Of a stretch of DNA of 64,000 bases, positions 43,853 to 53,454 are shown in pieces. Position 1 is the stretch's first letter, and the number at the start of each line of letters is the position of its first letter. The notes beneath the pieces are model-generated. The model saw only the letters and a program-made list of their open reading frames with translations. It was not told the DNA's origin and made no database searches. The translations under genes were made by a program, and so were the position numbers. The stretch comes from Icerya purchasi (lineage: Eukaryota; Arthropoda; Insecta; Hemiptera; Monophlebidae): positions 383,990,760 through 384,054,759 of the forward strand of contig CM077116.1 of the NCBI GenBank assembly GCA_039619475.1. Direction: 5' to 3'.

Positions 43853-44690
43853 ATTGTTTTTTAACCGACTTCAAAAAAAGAGCAGGTATTCAATTCGACT
43901 GTATTTTTTTTTTTTTTTTTTTTATGTGTGTTACCACAGAACTTTCTTCTAGATGAACCGATTTTGATGATTCTTCTTTTATTTGAAAGGTGGTGTTTGT
44001 CATGTGGTCCCATTTAAATTTGATCAAGGTCTGACCGATAGTTTTTGAGTTATCCTTAATAATGCGGGAGATTGAAGCTTTTTGGATGCTTTTCATTCAT
44101 GATTGTTTTCACCGTCGGATTAGATTTTTCACTTAAAATACTATAAATTTGCCAAATTACCATGGAAATGTAGCTTTTTGTGTTTTTACCGTGGAAATAT
44201 CTGTTCTTATTAAAATGTTTTAATTTAATTCAATAAAAATGCACTAAAAAGTAAAAAATAAAATGCTTTTTTACAAAAAATAAATACCGACTTCAAGATT
44301 TATTATACAAATTTAAAGATGCACTAAAAAGTAAAAAATAATTACTCCCGATAAAATATATATATATCAGAGTGATATAACACTTAAGTGGTGATATCGT
44401 AATTCTTATACAACATTAATTTTTTGGAGTTGGCATCAAATTCATATTAAAAGAATAATTAAAAACTGCATTAAATGTTGATTAAATTGTTCCTAACATG
44501 AATTTAATTCCAACTCCAAAAAGTTAATGTTGTATAAGAATTACGATATCACCTTAAGTTATATCACTCTGATATATATTTTTTATCGAGAGTAATTATT
44601 TTTTACTTTTTAGTGCATTTTTAAATTTTTATAATAAACCTTGAAGTCGGTATTTATTTTTTGTAAAAAAGCATTTTATTTATTTTTTAT
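43853..44690. mobile_element. foldback modules A-B-C-B' (second array, first half)
   Basis: Module A (AACCGACTTCAAAAAAAGAG at 43862), B (to about 44340), C (44340-44600, arms ATTACTCCCGATAAAATAT and ATCGAGAGTAATTATT) and B' inverted (44600-44690). Compared with the 41.2-kb hAT copy, which reads GGACTATTTTTTATTTG without a break, the array is inserted in a T-rich stretch of the hAT element. Confidence 0.75.
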
Positions 44691-45160
44691 TTTTTTTTTT
44701 TTATGTGTGTTACCTCAGAACTTTCTTCCAGATGAACCGATTTTGATGATTCTTCTTTTATTTGAAAGGTGGGGTTTGTCATGTGGTCCCATTTAAATTT
44801 GATCAAGATCTGACCGATAGTTTTTGAGTTATCCTTAATAATGCGGGAGATTGAGGCTTTTTGGATGCTTTTCATTCATGATTGTTTTCACCGTCGGATT
44901 AGATTTTTGACTTAAAATACTATAAATTTGCCAAATTACCATGGAAATGTAGCTTTTTGTGTTTTTACCGTGGAAATATCTGTTCTTATTAAAATGTTTT
45001 AATTTAATTGAATAAAAATGCACTAAAAGGTAAAATATAAAATGCTTCTTTACAAAAAATAAATGCCGACTTCAAGGTTTATTATAAAAATTTAAAAATG
45101 CACTAAAAAGTAAAAAATAATTACTCCCGATAAAATATATATATCAGAGTGATATAACTT

Positions 45161-48064
45161 TTTTTTTTTTTTTTTTTATACGTCATACCAGCACAATTTG
45201 CTGCAAACAACGGCGATATTGTAGGAAGAGGAACTAATAATAATAAAATCTAATGACTCCAGCGAGACATTAGGTTGTGAGAAGGGAAAAGGAGTAACAC
45301 AATAAGATAAGAATGTTCAGAGGATCAATTATAGGAATGAACGCGTGCCGTGATTAAGAATAAGTACATGTTATTATGCAAGTAAATTAAAGTGAGGAAT
45401 TAAGTGATCGGGATAGCATCCCGACACCATTTCCTTCTAAGTCGCCTTGGAGGATTATCTGGAAGACTGTCCGTATGCATCCTACGGATGACAGGATTGC
45501 TGCTACACTCGAATTTGTCAAACAATCTTTTGTACTGTGCAATGTGTGCATCACTGACATATGGGACCCTGAGGTCATTATGTAACGTCAAATTGGACAC
45601 GTAAGGTGGAGCAGACGTGATAGTGCGGAGTATCCTGGACTGCTGCTGTTGAATTCTTCGAAGGTTGCTTTTACAAGTACTTCCATACAATTCAATTCCA
45701 TAGCGCCAAATGGGAGCGATTGCAGCAAGGTAAATGATTCGTTTGGTAGTTAAGTTGAGAGCAGACTTCCGTCCCAAAAGCAGATGTAGCGACTTCGCGC
45801 GAGCAGCAATGGCTCTTCTGATTTGTGCCACGTGTATTCGCCAAGTAAGTCTCCTGTCCAGGTACATGCCGAGATACCGTACCGAGTTGGTTTGGGGAAT
45901 TTGAGCGTTGCCAATTTTCACCGCTGGACAGCTAATTTTCCTGTTTGTAAACACGACGTGTTGACACTTGTTGGGGTTAAACATTATGCGCCAGCTCTGT
46001 GCCCATTCAGCCAGCTTGTCTAGGTGGTTTTGTACAACAACGTTCGCGTACGTGACCACTGAGTTGGATGCAAGAATGGCGATATCATCAGCATACGTTG
46101 CTAGGATCGTCTGATTACTGATCGGTATGTCTGCCGTGTAGATTGAATACAAAAGAGGTCCGATCAGACTACCCTGCGGAACTGACGATAGAATCATACC
46201 TACTTTTGAAAGACAACCATTGATATTTACGACGAAAGTTCTGCTGTTCAAGTACGACTGAAGTAACGCGTATAAATCAGAAGTGAGAAACTGCCTCAAT
46301 TTACAAAGTAATCCAGGATGCCACACTTTATCGAAGGCTTGTGCAACATCCAGGAAAACTGCAGAGCATACCTCCTTCCTCTCCAGAGTTGACGAAATCG
46401 CATTTACCAACCGATGACACTGTTGCACTGTAGAATGTTTCCTGCGAAACCCGAATTGATGACTCGGTATAATACCGTGACTGGTTATAAGCGGCTGAAT
46501 ACGATTTAGGATTAATCTCTCTAACACCTTGGATAAGGAGCAGAGCAAGCTGATAGGTCTATAAGAGGAAACGTCCATTTTCTGCTTACCCTGCTTGGGG
46601 ATCATTACTATTACTGACTTCTTCCATGCTTCAGGGAAGTATCCAGTTCGTAATATTCCATTGAATATGTAACACAACAGGGTAGCTGCCTTCGGTGGGA
46701 GTCGTGAGATAATTTCGCCAGTGATGCTATCTGCTCCAGGGCTTTTCCGTAGCGGTGCCTTGCACAGACATTCGAATACCTCTTTCGGCGTAAACATTTT
46801 TGATCTTCCTAACGTGCAGGGAACCTTTGACATACGTTGCATCAGTTCTGAGCGCTCAATGCGCATATCTGGATGCGGTGTGAAAACTGAGCTGAGGTGT
46901 TCTGCAAATGCGTTTGCCTTATCCTTATCGGTTTTGGCCCAACAGTTGTCTACTTTTATGTTGAATTGTTCCTTTTCGTACTGTAGCAATTTCTTCGTAT
47001 TGTTCCACAAGGCTGCGGTATCAGTGTTCATTGCTAACAGATTCCTTTGAGTCGTTTCGTTCTTATACAGGCTGATTTTGGTTCTTAACGCATTTTGCAG
47101 AGTTGCATACTGTTTCTTTAACGATGGGTAGCGACTGCGCTGCCACTTCTTCCTGGCTGCCCTGGTTTTTTTAATTAACTGTCTAATCTCGACCGGAATG
47201 AATCTGACTCGCCGTTTATCCGAGGTATAACTAGTCGAGTCATGGCAGGCGCGTACAATTAGATTGGTAAAATTTTTGACCGCTAGGTCTATGTCCTCTT
47301 TATTCTTTATTTTAATTCTTAAATTGATATTACTTTCGATTATGCTACAAAGGAGGTCCCAATTTGTGGACTTATTAACCAGTCCTTGTTGGGTGGGTAT
47401 ACACCTCGGGCGTACGTCTACGACGGCAACAACTGGAATATGATCTGAAGAGAGGTCATTAACAGTACTACATTCTCTGCTGTATCTTTGTAATCCACGG
47501 ATGATAAAAAAATCCAATATGTCTGGAAGTCTATTATCATGCGCAGGCCAGTACGTGGGCGTCATTGGTGAAAGGACGGCAAGTGAATTACTCCGTAGGC
47601 ACCTATCAAGCTTCTTCCCAGCCCGATTAGTTAGCCTAGAACCCCACGCGAAGCTTTTCGCGTTATAGTCACCACCGCATATGAACTTATTTCCTAAGTT
47701 GTTAAAAAGACTGTTGAGCTCCACGTCTGGTATTGCGAATCCTCCGTGGCAGTAAATTGCCGCCACGGCGATTTCACCTGCGAATGTTTCTATGTTCACG
47801 GCAACGACCTGATAGGCATATGTGCTTCGGGAAAAAGTTTCATATTGCTTATATCCACTTTTGACCAATATCATGGAACCACCGTGGGCCGTGCCATCAG
47901 GGTGGTGCGCAGTGTAGGCGTTATATCCGTTTAGCTTAAAGCTGTGACTTCTTACGAGATGCGTTTCCACGATCAGTACAACGTCAACAGTATTAAGCTG
48001 AAGAAAAATCTCTAATTCTCCTTTCTTTGGAGCAATGCCATTGGCGTTCCATAGCATAATCACT
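45161..48064 (-). mobile_element. Jockey-clade LINE insertion, 5'-truncated, with poly(A) and 8-bp duplication
   Basis: TATAACTT at 45153-45160 and 48065-48072 brackets the insert. The plus strand starts with 18 T (45161-45178), which is the poly(A) tail of this minus-strand element. The 3' UTR covers about 45179-45399. Truncation falls right at the start of the endonuclease domain, so the leader and ORF1 are missing. The interrupted module C can be reconstructed from neighbouring copies, confirming the boundaries. Confidence 0.9.
45400..48063 (-). CDS. LINE ORF2: endonuclease and reverse transcriptase, intact frame (Jockey clade)
   Basis: An 887-codon frame without stops; the open frame reaches GTG at 48061-48063 and the first ATG is at 48055-48057. 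Residues 1-215 form the APE-type endonuclease that nicks target DNA: LWNANGI (4-10), VETHL (32-36, catalytic Glu 33), GGDYNAK (130-136, Asp 132, Asn 134) and SSDHIPV (205-211, Asp 207, His 208). A linker follows to about 425. The reverse transcriptase runs about 430-730: RKSPGADSITGE, SYRPISLLCSLSKVLERLI, LDVAQAFDKVWH (Asp 572), SVPQGSLIGPLLYS (627-640) and TYADDIAILA (Asp 659 and 660). The C-terminal thumb holds APIWRYGIELYG, NLRRIQQQQSRILRTI and APPYVSNLTLHNDLRVPYV. All catalytic residues are present, so the enzyme could be active if expressed. No promoter or ORF1 accompanies it. Close in plan to the old relic at 10.3-12.0 kb. Confidence 0.95.
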   Translation of the reverse strand: MIMLWNANGIAPKKGELEIFLQLNTVDVVLIVETHLVRSHSFKLNGYNAYTAHHPDGTAHGGSMILVKSGYKQYETFSRSTYAYQVVAVNIETFAGEIAVAAIYCHGGFAIPDVELNSLFNNLGNKFICGGDYNAKSFAWGSRLTNRAGKKLDRCLRSNSLAVLSPMTPTYWPAHDNRLPDILDFFIIRGLQRYSRECSTVNDLSSDHIPVVAVVDVRPRCIPTQQGLVNKSTNWDLLCSIIESNINLRIKIKNKEDIDLAVKNFTNLIVRACHDSTSYTSDKRRVRFIPVEIRQLIKKTRAARKKWQRSRYPSLKKQYATLQNALRTKISLYKNETTQRNLLAMNTDTAALWNNTKKLLQYEKEQFNIKVDNCWAKTDKDKANAFAEHLSSVFTPHPDMRIERSELMQRMSKVPCTLGRSKMFTPKEVFECLCKAPLRKSPGADSITGEIISRLPPKAATLLCYIFNGILRTGYFPEAWKKSVIVMIPKQGKQKMDVSSYRPISLLCSLSKVLERLILNRIQPLITSHGIIPSHQFGFRRKHSTVQQCHRLVNAISSTLERKEVCSAVFLDVAQAFDKVWHPGLLCKLRQFLTSDLYALLQSYLNSRTFVVNINGCLSKVGMILSSVPQGSLIGPLLYSIYTADIPISNQTILATYADDIAILASNSVVTYANVVVQNHLDKLAEWAQSWRIMFNPNKCQHVVFTNRKISCPAVKIGNAQIPQTNSVRYLGMYLDRRLTWRIHVAQIRRAIAARAKSLHLLLGRKSALNLTTKRIIYLAAIAPIWRYGIELYGSTCKSNLRRIQQQQSRILRTITSAPPYVSNLTLHNDLRVPYVSDAHIAQYKRLFDKFECSSNPVIRRMHTDSLPDNPPRRLRRKWCRDAIPIT

Positions 48065-48424
48065 TATAACTTAAAATGACATTATCGTAATTCTTATACA
48101 ACATTAATTTTTTGGAGTTGGCATCAAATTCATATGTTGATTAAATTGTTCCTAACATGAATTTAATTCCAATTCAAAAAAGTTAATGTTGTATAAGAAT
48201 TACGATATCACCTTAAGTTATATCACTCAGATATATATATTTTATCGGGAGTAATTATTTTTTACTTTTTAGTACATTTTTAAATTTGTATAATAAACCT
48301 TGAAGTCGGTATTTATTTCTTGTAAAAAAGCATTTTTTATTTGTTTTTATTGTAGTGTTTAAATATTGCATATACAATAATTGACTACAGGGCTTTAGTG
48401 TACCATTTATAAATAAATAAAATA

Positions 48425-48472
48425 TTATATATTTTATGATAACACATACACACATACACACACACACATCTA
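48425..48472. repeat. (AC)n microsatellite inside the hAT element
   Basis: Imperfect CACACA run (ACACATACACACATACACAC and following). It lies at the place where the 41.2-kb hAT copy carries the Helitron pair, so it may mark the ancestral, Helitron-free state. Confidence 0.7.
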
Positions 48473-48554
48473 TGCATAATGTATAATTATAAAAATATTT
48501 TCGTACCCCCCCCCCCGTCTAGATACGGCCCTGATTACGTTAATATACATATTA

Positions 48555-49038
48555 AATAATCACGTTCGTTAAAGATAGTTATGGTATAGCTGCTACTGCG
48601 ATTAAAAATAATGTATGCTACGATCTATATGATATAATTAATGCTATTAATGACTCAGCACTTGCCCCAGTTAACTATAAAGATTTAATTGGACTTTTTT
48701 TTGATTCCACATATCGTAAATTTATTGCTCAGTTATATTTGCTCGATGATACTTCAAAACTCTGAATCATTTGTACAGATGCACATGATGGCAAAAGGCA
48801 TAACGATGAAACAGCATTAAGGAAAACAATCCTATTAATAAACAGTCAAAACCAATATTATACCATCCAAACTTACCGACGATAACAATCGTGAATTTAA
48901 TTTAAAACCACAGCTCCCCACCTCTCTGTTAAAAACACGTTAGGTTTGCTAAATCTTCAAACAGCATACTCCGACTCCATAATCACTCAGTTGCTTTTAG
49001 CTCGTGCTAAACAAAAATCCAAATTACTAAATTAATAG
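48555..49038 (+). pseudogene. orphan decayed coding sequence of unknown origin
   Basis: Immediately right of the hAT copy, the plus strand reads TFVKDSYGIAATAIKNNVCY, DLYDIINAINDSALAPVNYK, DLIGLFFDSTYRKFIAQLYL, LDDTSKL in one frame (to a TGA near 48762). It then continues in the same frame with IICTDAHDGKRHNDETALRK. A shifted frame gives TAPHLSVKNTLGLLNLQTAY, SDSIITQLLLARAKQKSKLL (48910-49032). Composition is protein-like and unlike the surrounding AT-rich noise. I do not recognise the family. It could be the remains of a captured gene, an ancient viral insert or an unusual TE. It is interrupted by at least one stop and one frameshift. Confidence 0.42.
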
Positions 49039-49039
49039 A

Positions 49040-50500
49040 CAGATTTCGGAATAAAATTAAAAAGCCCCTTCACCATGAAATTCTGCCTTCTTAATATGAA
49101 CACGATGGAAATCTAGTCGAATAAATAAGCTATAATTCTGTAATTGTGTGAATTACGGCTTATTAAAATATTAAGCCTCCAAAAAAAAAAAAAAAAGAAT
49201 TAAAAAAAAATCTTCCTTTTATTCCTGATACTAAATACGCATGCCGGCGAGTTCAGTTTGCACATCTGAAATAGAGTACTAAATGATTTGCAGCAGTTTC
49301 AAAATATCTTTTGCACTGTAGATTCTTCCCCTTCTGTGGACTGATCAGTTTTATCCAGTCGGATTAAATTTCAGAATCCGCATTGAATTATAAATTCGTT
49401 TTTTTAGGAATGTACACGTCGTCTGTGATTTGTAGGCTACTTTGCTCTGCTCCAATCTACCGCCTAACATAGCCTCTTTTAACTGATAGAGAAGACAATC
49501 AGCCGAAAAGCACCTTCATACAAAAAAAATGGCACAACACACAGCCAATATTTTCTGTTTTAGGGGTAGCAGATACGGCTGGTGGTGAAAGGGCACTATG
49601 AGATTTGAGAATTAGAACGTCCGTTGACAATTTTCTTCATCGTTATCCACACATGTAGGCGAGTGAATTTTTTTTTTACTTCTAGTGTTGTATCGTTACT
49701 CTCCAAAGTTGTATCGTGCAAGCAGTAGTCAAATTATAGTTTCAAGGTTTCCGTTACGTAGAAATATATAATAAAGGTATTGTATATTCTATACTGGGAT
49801 GAAAGCAAATTAGCGGAACGCGCTATACAATGCCGGTCGCGCATGTGATATTTAAAAGGTGTGCCAAGTTCGCGTGAGATAGATATAATGTGACTGCATG
49901 AGAATTAACGTATATTTAATATTTACGCTGCAGCGCTATCTGATTTCCGTAAATCGTGTCCAGCAAACATACTTACACGCTTGTTATCGCATTCGCAGGA
50001 AAACCTGTTTGTGTGTATCTGTGAAATTTATCCGATGCAGTTATAATAAGACCGTTTGAAACTATAAAGCCCCGAAACTGCACACCTAAAAAATTATCGT
50101 TTTCACTCTGCCTTTGTTTTATAAAAAAAACTTTTTTTTATTCTTACGCTCTTTTCAAAATTCAACTTATCATATCTGCTATCAAGGTGCAATACACGTA
50201 CTCTGCAAAAGCTAACAAAAATCTTTTACCACCCGTTACACTAAATAATACTGTAGTATTAGCGTGTTATCGATTAACAAATGAGAATCGTGACGTCAAT
50301 TTAATGCGGAAACGCACATTTGAACATTAAAAAACAACAAAAAAAACGTTGGATATGGATAGGTTTCGGATGTATACGGCATATTTCCGAGAAGTTCGTC
50401 ATCCGGAAACATGTCGATTGCGATATCTTTTAAAATCTGTATTAATTTTATAACGTAGTTTATTAAAATTTTTTTCCGTCAAACCAAACTTGGCCTATTA
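49040..50500. other. AT-rich sequence, nothing recognised
   Basis: Poly(A) at 49182-49198 and no defensible feature. Confidence 0.5.
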
Positions 50501-50504
50501 TCTT

Positions 50505-50572
50505 TTTTTAACCGACTTCAAAAAAGGAGGAAGTATTCAATTCGACTGTTTTTTTTTTGTTTTTTTTTTTCG
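50505..50572 (+). repeat. foldback module A, solitary 5' end
   Basis: TTTTTTAACCGACTTCAAAA, AAGGAGGAAGTATTCAATTC, GACTG and a T tract match the first 60 bases of module A at 38256 and 43855; the rest of the module is absent. Confidence 0.75.
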
Positions 50573-50574
50573 AG

Positions 50575-51594
50575 ATAATATTCGCTAGAACTGTAATTAA
50601 TCTAATTAATTCTCAAATGCTGGATAAGTTGTAAACTCGCCACACTGCAAACATTATGACGTATTTATGTTTCCGAGTAGGAAGAATTTAAAAAAAAAAA
50701 GGAACTCTTTATAAACAAGCTTCTCTGTATGTGCGTAGTTTGTACATATAATATGAGGTATGTTTCGAATTTTGCGAAATCCGTGTTAATTTAAGGTGTA
50801 TTAATTGCTGCGTCGGTTATTTTATCGAGTGCTTTATTTTATTTTAAATAATGACTTCCAGAGGAGGCTGCTGAATAAAATGTCTATCTCCGGGTCTTCC
50901 ACAGATTATTTTTCTATATTGACCGGCACTTCACCGTTGGATCTGTACAGGTCGCCTCGGTATTCACTCCACCCTTCAGTTATTTCTACTAAATTAGTTT
51001 TTACGCGTCCAAATTTATTCTCCGTTGCGTTGTCCAGTTCCTAGTTTTAAAATCTCCAGAGAGCACCTTTTTATCTTCGTGACTGTATTTTTCACATATT
51101 TTCCTGAAAAAAAAGTTTTTCCTTAATCCTTTCAGTGGTAATTCCGAACGCAAAGAGTTCCAGCCTTCCGTTTTCCCCGATGAGACTCATTGTCTTTTCT
51201 GACAGAACCACAGTTTGCGCTTTATATCTTTCTGCGTTTCATGTACCGCTTTCACTACATCATGCTTTAGTTGTTCTCACTGGCTTCCTGCGCTGCATGG
51301 TTCTCCGTATTCTTTATTTTCAGCTCTTCGATGAGTCTAGTGAACATGCTATCCAACCGTCATTCTCTGACTTGTCTTGCAGGCACAATCTGCCCCTTAA
51401 GTTGCCTATCACTTATTTTTAACTTTATTCACGTAACCACCATTGATTATCGAGTGATCCGAAACTTTTTGTTTTTTAAAAATTTTTTAAATTCTTAACG
51501 GATATTTCTCGAATTATTAAATATCCTACTATTCCAAGTAAAGCTGCTGAAAGAAAGGAACTGGCTACATTACTCCCATTAGTGCCGTCGAGCT
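50575..51594. other. pyrimidine-rich region, unassigned
   Basis: Open plus-strand frames at 50805-51498 are rich in S, F, L and P as expected from pyrimidine bias. This could be the antisense of an old minus-strand LINE, as at 25.1-25.7 kb, but no motif confirms it. Confidence 0.3.
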
Positions 51595-51595
51595 T

Positions 51596-51700
51596 ATGTG
51601 AACCTTAACTTCACAATCCCCGACACCCTGTTGCGTTCATGGGACATACTTTACTTTACTTTACTTTACTTTACTTTACTTTACTTTACTTTAATTTGAT
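51596..51700 (+). repeat. dispersed repeat end with expanded (TTACT)n tail
   Basis: TATGTGAACCTTAACTTCAC and AATCCCCGACACC match 6170-6235, followed by about nine TTACT units (51648-51692). At 6.2 kb the tail is short, so the pentanucleotide run has grown from the element's own 3' end. Confidence 0.62.
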
Positions 51701-51704
51701 TTAA

Positions 51705-52300
51705 TTTACTTACGCCGTTTACAGAGAAAATTTGCCAATTTTAATATTAATATATTTATATTTTTTAGTGCATTTTTATTAATTATTCATATAGCAAATT
51801 TTGCAGAAGTTATTCTTTTTTTTAAAAAAAAAAAAAAACTATTATTTCTCAATTTTCAGTGTAAATATTTTTAAGTGATAATACAGATATAGCCTGAAAA
51901 AGATACTAAATTCGGTGTTGGTACAGAGCTCTAAGTATTAGTTAGGAAGTATAATATTCAAATTGAAGTCAGCAATGAGCAAATCGCGCCTTCAGGGTTT
52001 CGAATCCACTGTCTTTATTCGAATCTACTAAACTAACGTCGATAATTCGCGATTATCGCCGCCCCTTTAATTCAACTATTCCGAGTGTACTCGTACATAT
52101 TTCCCCTCTATATATCCCAATAAAAACTTTTTGGTTAATTTTCGTTCGGCTCTGTGAAGTAAACAAAGTGTACTTCTCTATGAATGATCCCTCTTGCTTA
52201 ACACTATTTGATAACTGGCCAATACTTGTCGATAGACTTATACGGGAAAAGATATCATTCAAGTTAGCCTAAATTGTCAAAAGTTATTCGCATAATATAA
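51705..52300. other. AT-rich sequence, nothing recognised
   Basis: Poly(A) run near 51823-51838; otherwise no structure. Confidence 0.5.
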
Positions 52301-52301
52301 A

Positions 52302-52828
52302 CCTTTCGTTAGTCGCGCACCACTTTTCAAACGTCGTTGGTCGCTCAATGTAAAATTTACTTCGACGTTACCAGTTTACACGCGGAATTTTGAAATAGTT
52401 ATAACTTTTTAAAAGATAATTCGATAGCAGCGTAATAAATTAAAAATCAGTTATGTTATTAACTTAAAATGTCCTAATGTTATCATTTTTAAAATTATTA
52501 ATTAATTAATAAATAGGTATTAAAAAATACTTATTATTCTAATTATTTTTCTACATATTTGGCAACGTTTCGAACTAAATTTTACCTACGACTGTGGCAG
52601 TGAGGTAATACCCCGCGATTTCACCGTTTACTCGCCATAAAAAATTATTATAAAAATGAAACTCAACTAGTTACAACTGTTGAAATATTTTAGATCGACT
52701 TACGACATTTCAATACACACGAATAGCTTAACTATTTTATGTAAATTATTAGTAATTTGTTAAATATTTAAATTAAAAAAAAAAAAAAAAAAAGTCGGGG
52801 ATTCCTTCATAGCGCGACCAACGAAAGG
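52302..52828. mobile_element. MITE with CCTTTCGTTRGTCGCGC ends, piggyBac-like
   Basis: CCTTTCGTTAGTCGCGC (52302-52318) and the inverted CCTTTCGTTGGTCGCGC (52828 inward) match at 16 of 17 positions. The right end abuts TTAA (52829-52832) and the left abuts TAAA, one change from TTAA. TTAA flanks and CC-starting ends fit piggyBac-type targeting. The left side echoes the end motif internally (CGTCGTTGGTCGCTC near 52332). It is non-coding, with a long A run near the right end. Confidence 0.65.
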
Positions 52829-52834
52829 TTAAGA

Positions 52835-53375
52835 AACGTAGTATTTCCGCCGATGATGAGCTTGTAAACGGCACCAAGAGGATTTCAATTTTCTTTCTTC
52901 GAATCTACACATCTATCCGTGGTAATTAACGCTGATAATATTTTAAGCTTTTTGCCTGGCTATATTGAAAATTAATTTCCAGTCTACGTTTCCCCCCGGT
53001 TAAAAACATAGATAATACTTTAACTTAACCGACTTTGTTAAATTAATAATAAAAATTTCTCTAAAGAAAGCTCCATTTTTCACGTCATTCAATGACTCTA
53101 CTGAGTAGTTGTGTTCACCAATACACTAATCAGTGCTCCTCAAACACTAACCGGTATACTTTCGGATGAATAAAAAATCTTTAAAATCGGTCCACACGAG
53201 CAAAGGCTATGCGCCACAGAGAACGTCTAATTTTCATTTTTTTTTTTTTAGAAATCGGTAAACGACAGCATTATATTCGTACACTTATTACCTTTGTCCA
53301 AAATCATATACAGTACTTTGATGTGAGGAAAAGTAAAACAATCTTTAATGAAAAGGATAGGTAAACGGTAAAATT
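52835..53375. other. AT-rich sequence, nothing recognised
   Basis: No feature could be supported. Confidence 0.5.
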
Positions 53376-53377
53376 AG

Positions 53378-53452
53378 AGCCGAATCTAAGGGGGAGCTGG
53401 AGTGGGCTATGGGCTATAGCCTCACCCACAAGGGGCCCCGCGCTCTCAAACA
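53378..53452. repeat. solitary hAT-like terminal segment
   Basis: GAGCCGAATCTAAGGGGGAG, CTGGAGTGGGCTATGGGCTA and CAAGGGGCCCCGC resemble the CAGAGCCGTATCTA-GGGG ends of the two hAT copies at 41-48 kb and the GGGCTATAGCC style of hAT ends in general. No partner end was found nearby. Confidence 0.35.
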
Positions 53453-53454
53453 AA

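Larger units (their letters stand above)
44692..48345. mobile_element. foldback modules A-B-C-B' (second array, second half), split by a LINE
   Basis: Module A lacking its AACCGACTTC end (from 44692), B (45010-45120), the first 40 bp of C (45121-45160), then the LINE, then the rest of C (48073-48262) and B' to about 48345. Rejoining the two parts of C gives the same order as the copy at 44340-44600. Confidence 0.75.
43678..48533. mobile_element. non-autonomous hAT-like element, copy 2, bounded by perfect 8-bp duplication and containing nested insertions
   Basis: ATTACGTT at 43670-43677 and 48534-48541 flanks CAGGGCCGTATCT (43678-43690) and its exact complement AGATACGGCCCTG (48521-48533). 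Each terminal repeat is followed inward by a G run (C run on the right). CAG...CTG ends, a 13-bp perfect inverted repeat and an 8-bp duplication identify a hAT element. The original element is short: left part to about 43853 and right part from about 48345. Everything between is later insertion (foldback array, then a LINE). Confidence 0.88.

Noticed and set aside
46721..47050. Plus-strand frames opposite the Jockey ORF2 (45404-47934)
   Set aside because: Antisense shadows of the intact minus-strand reverse transcriptase.
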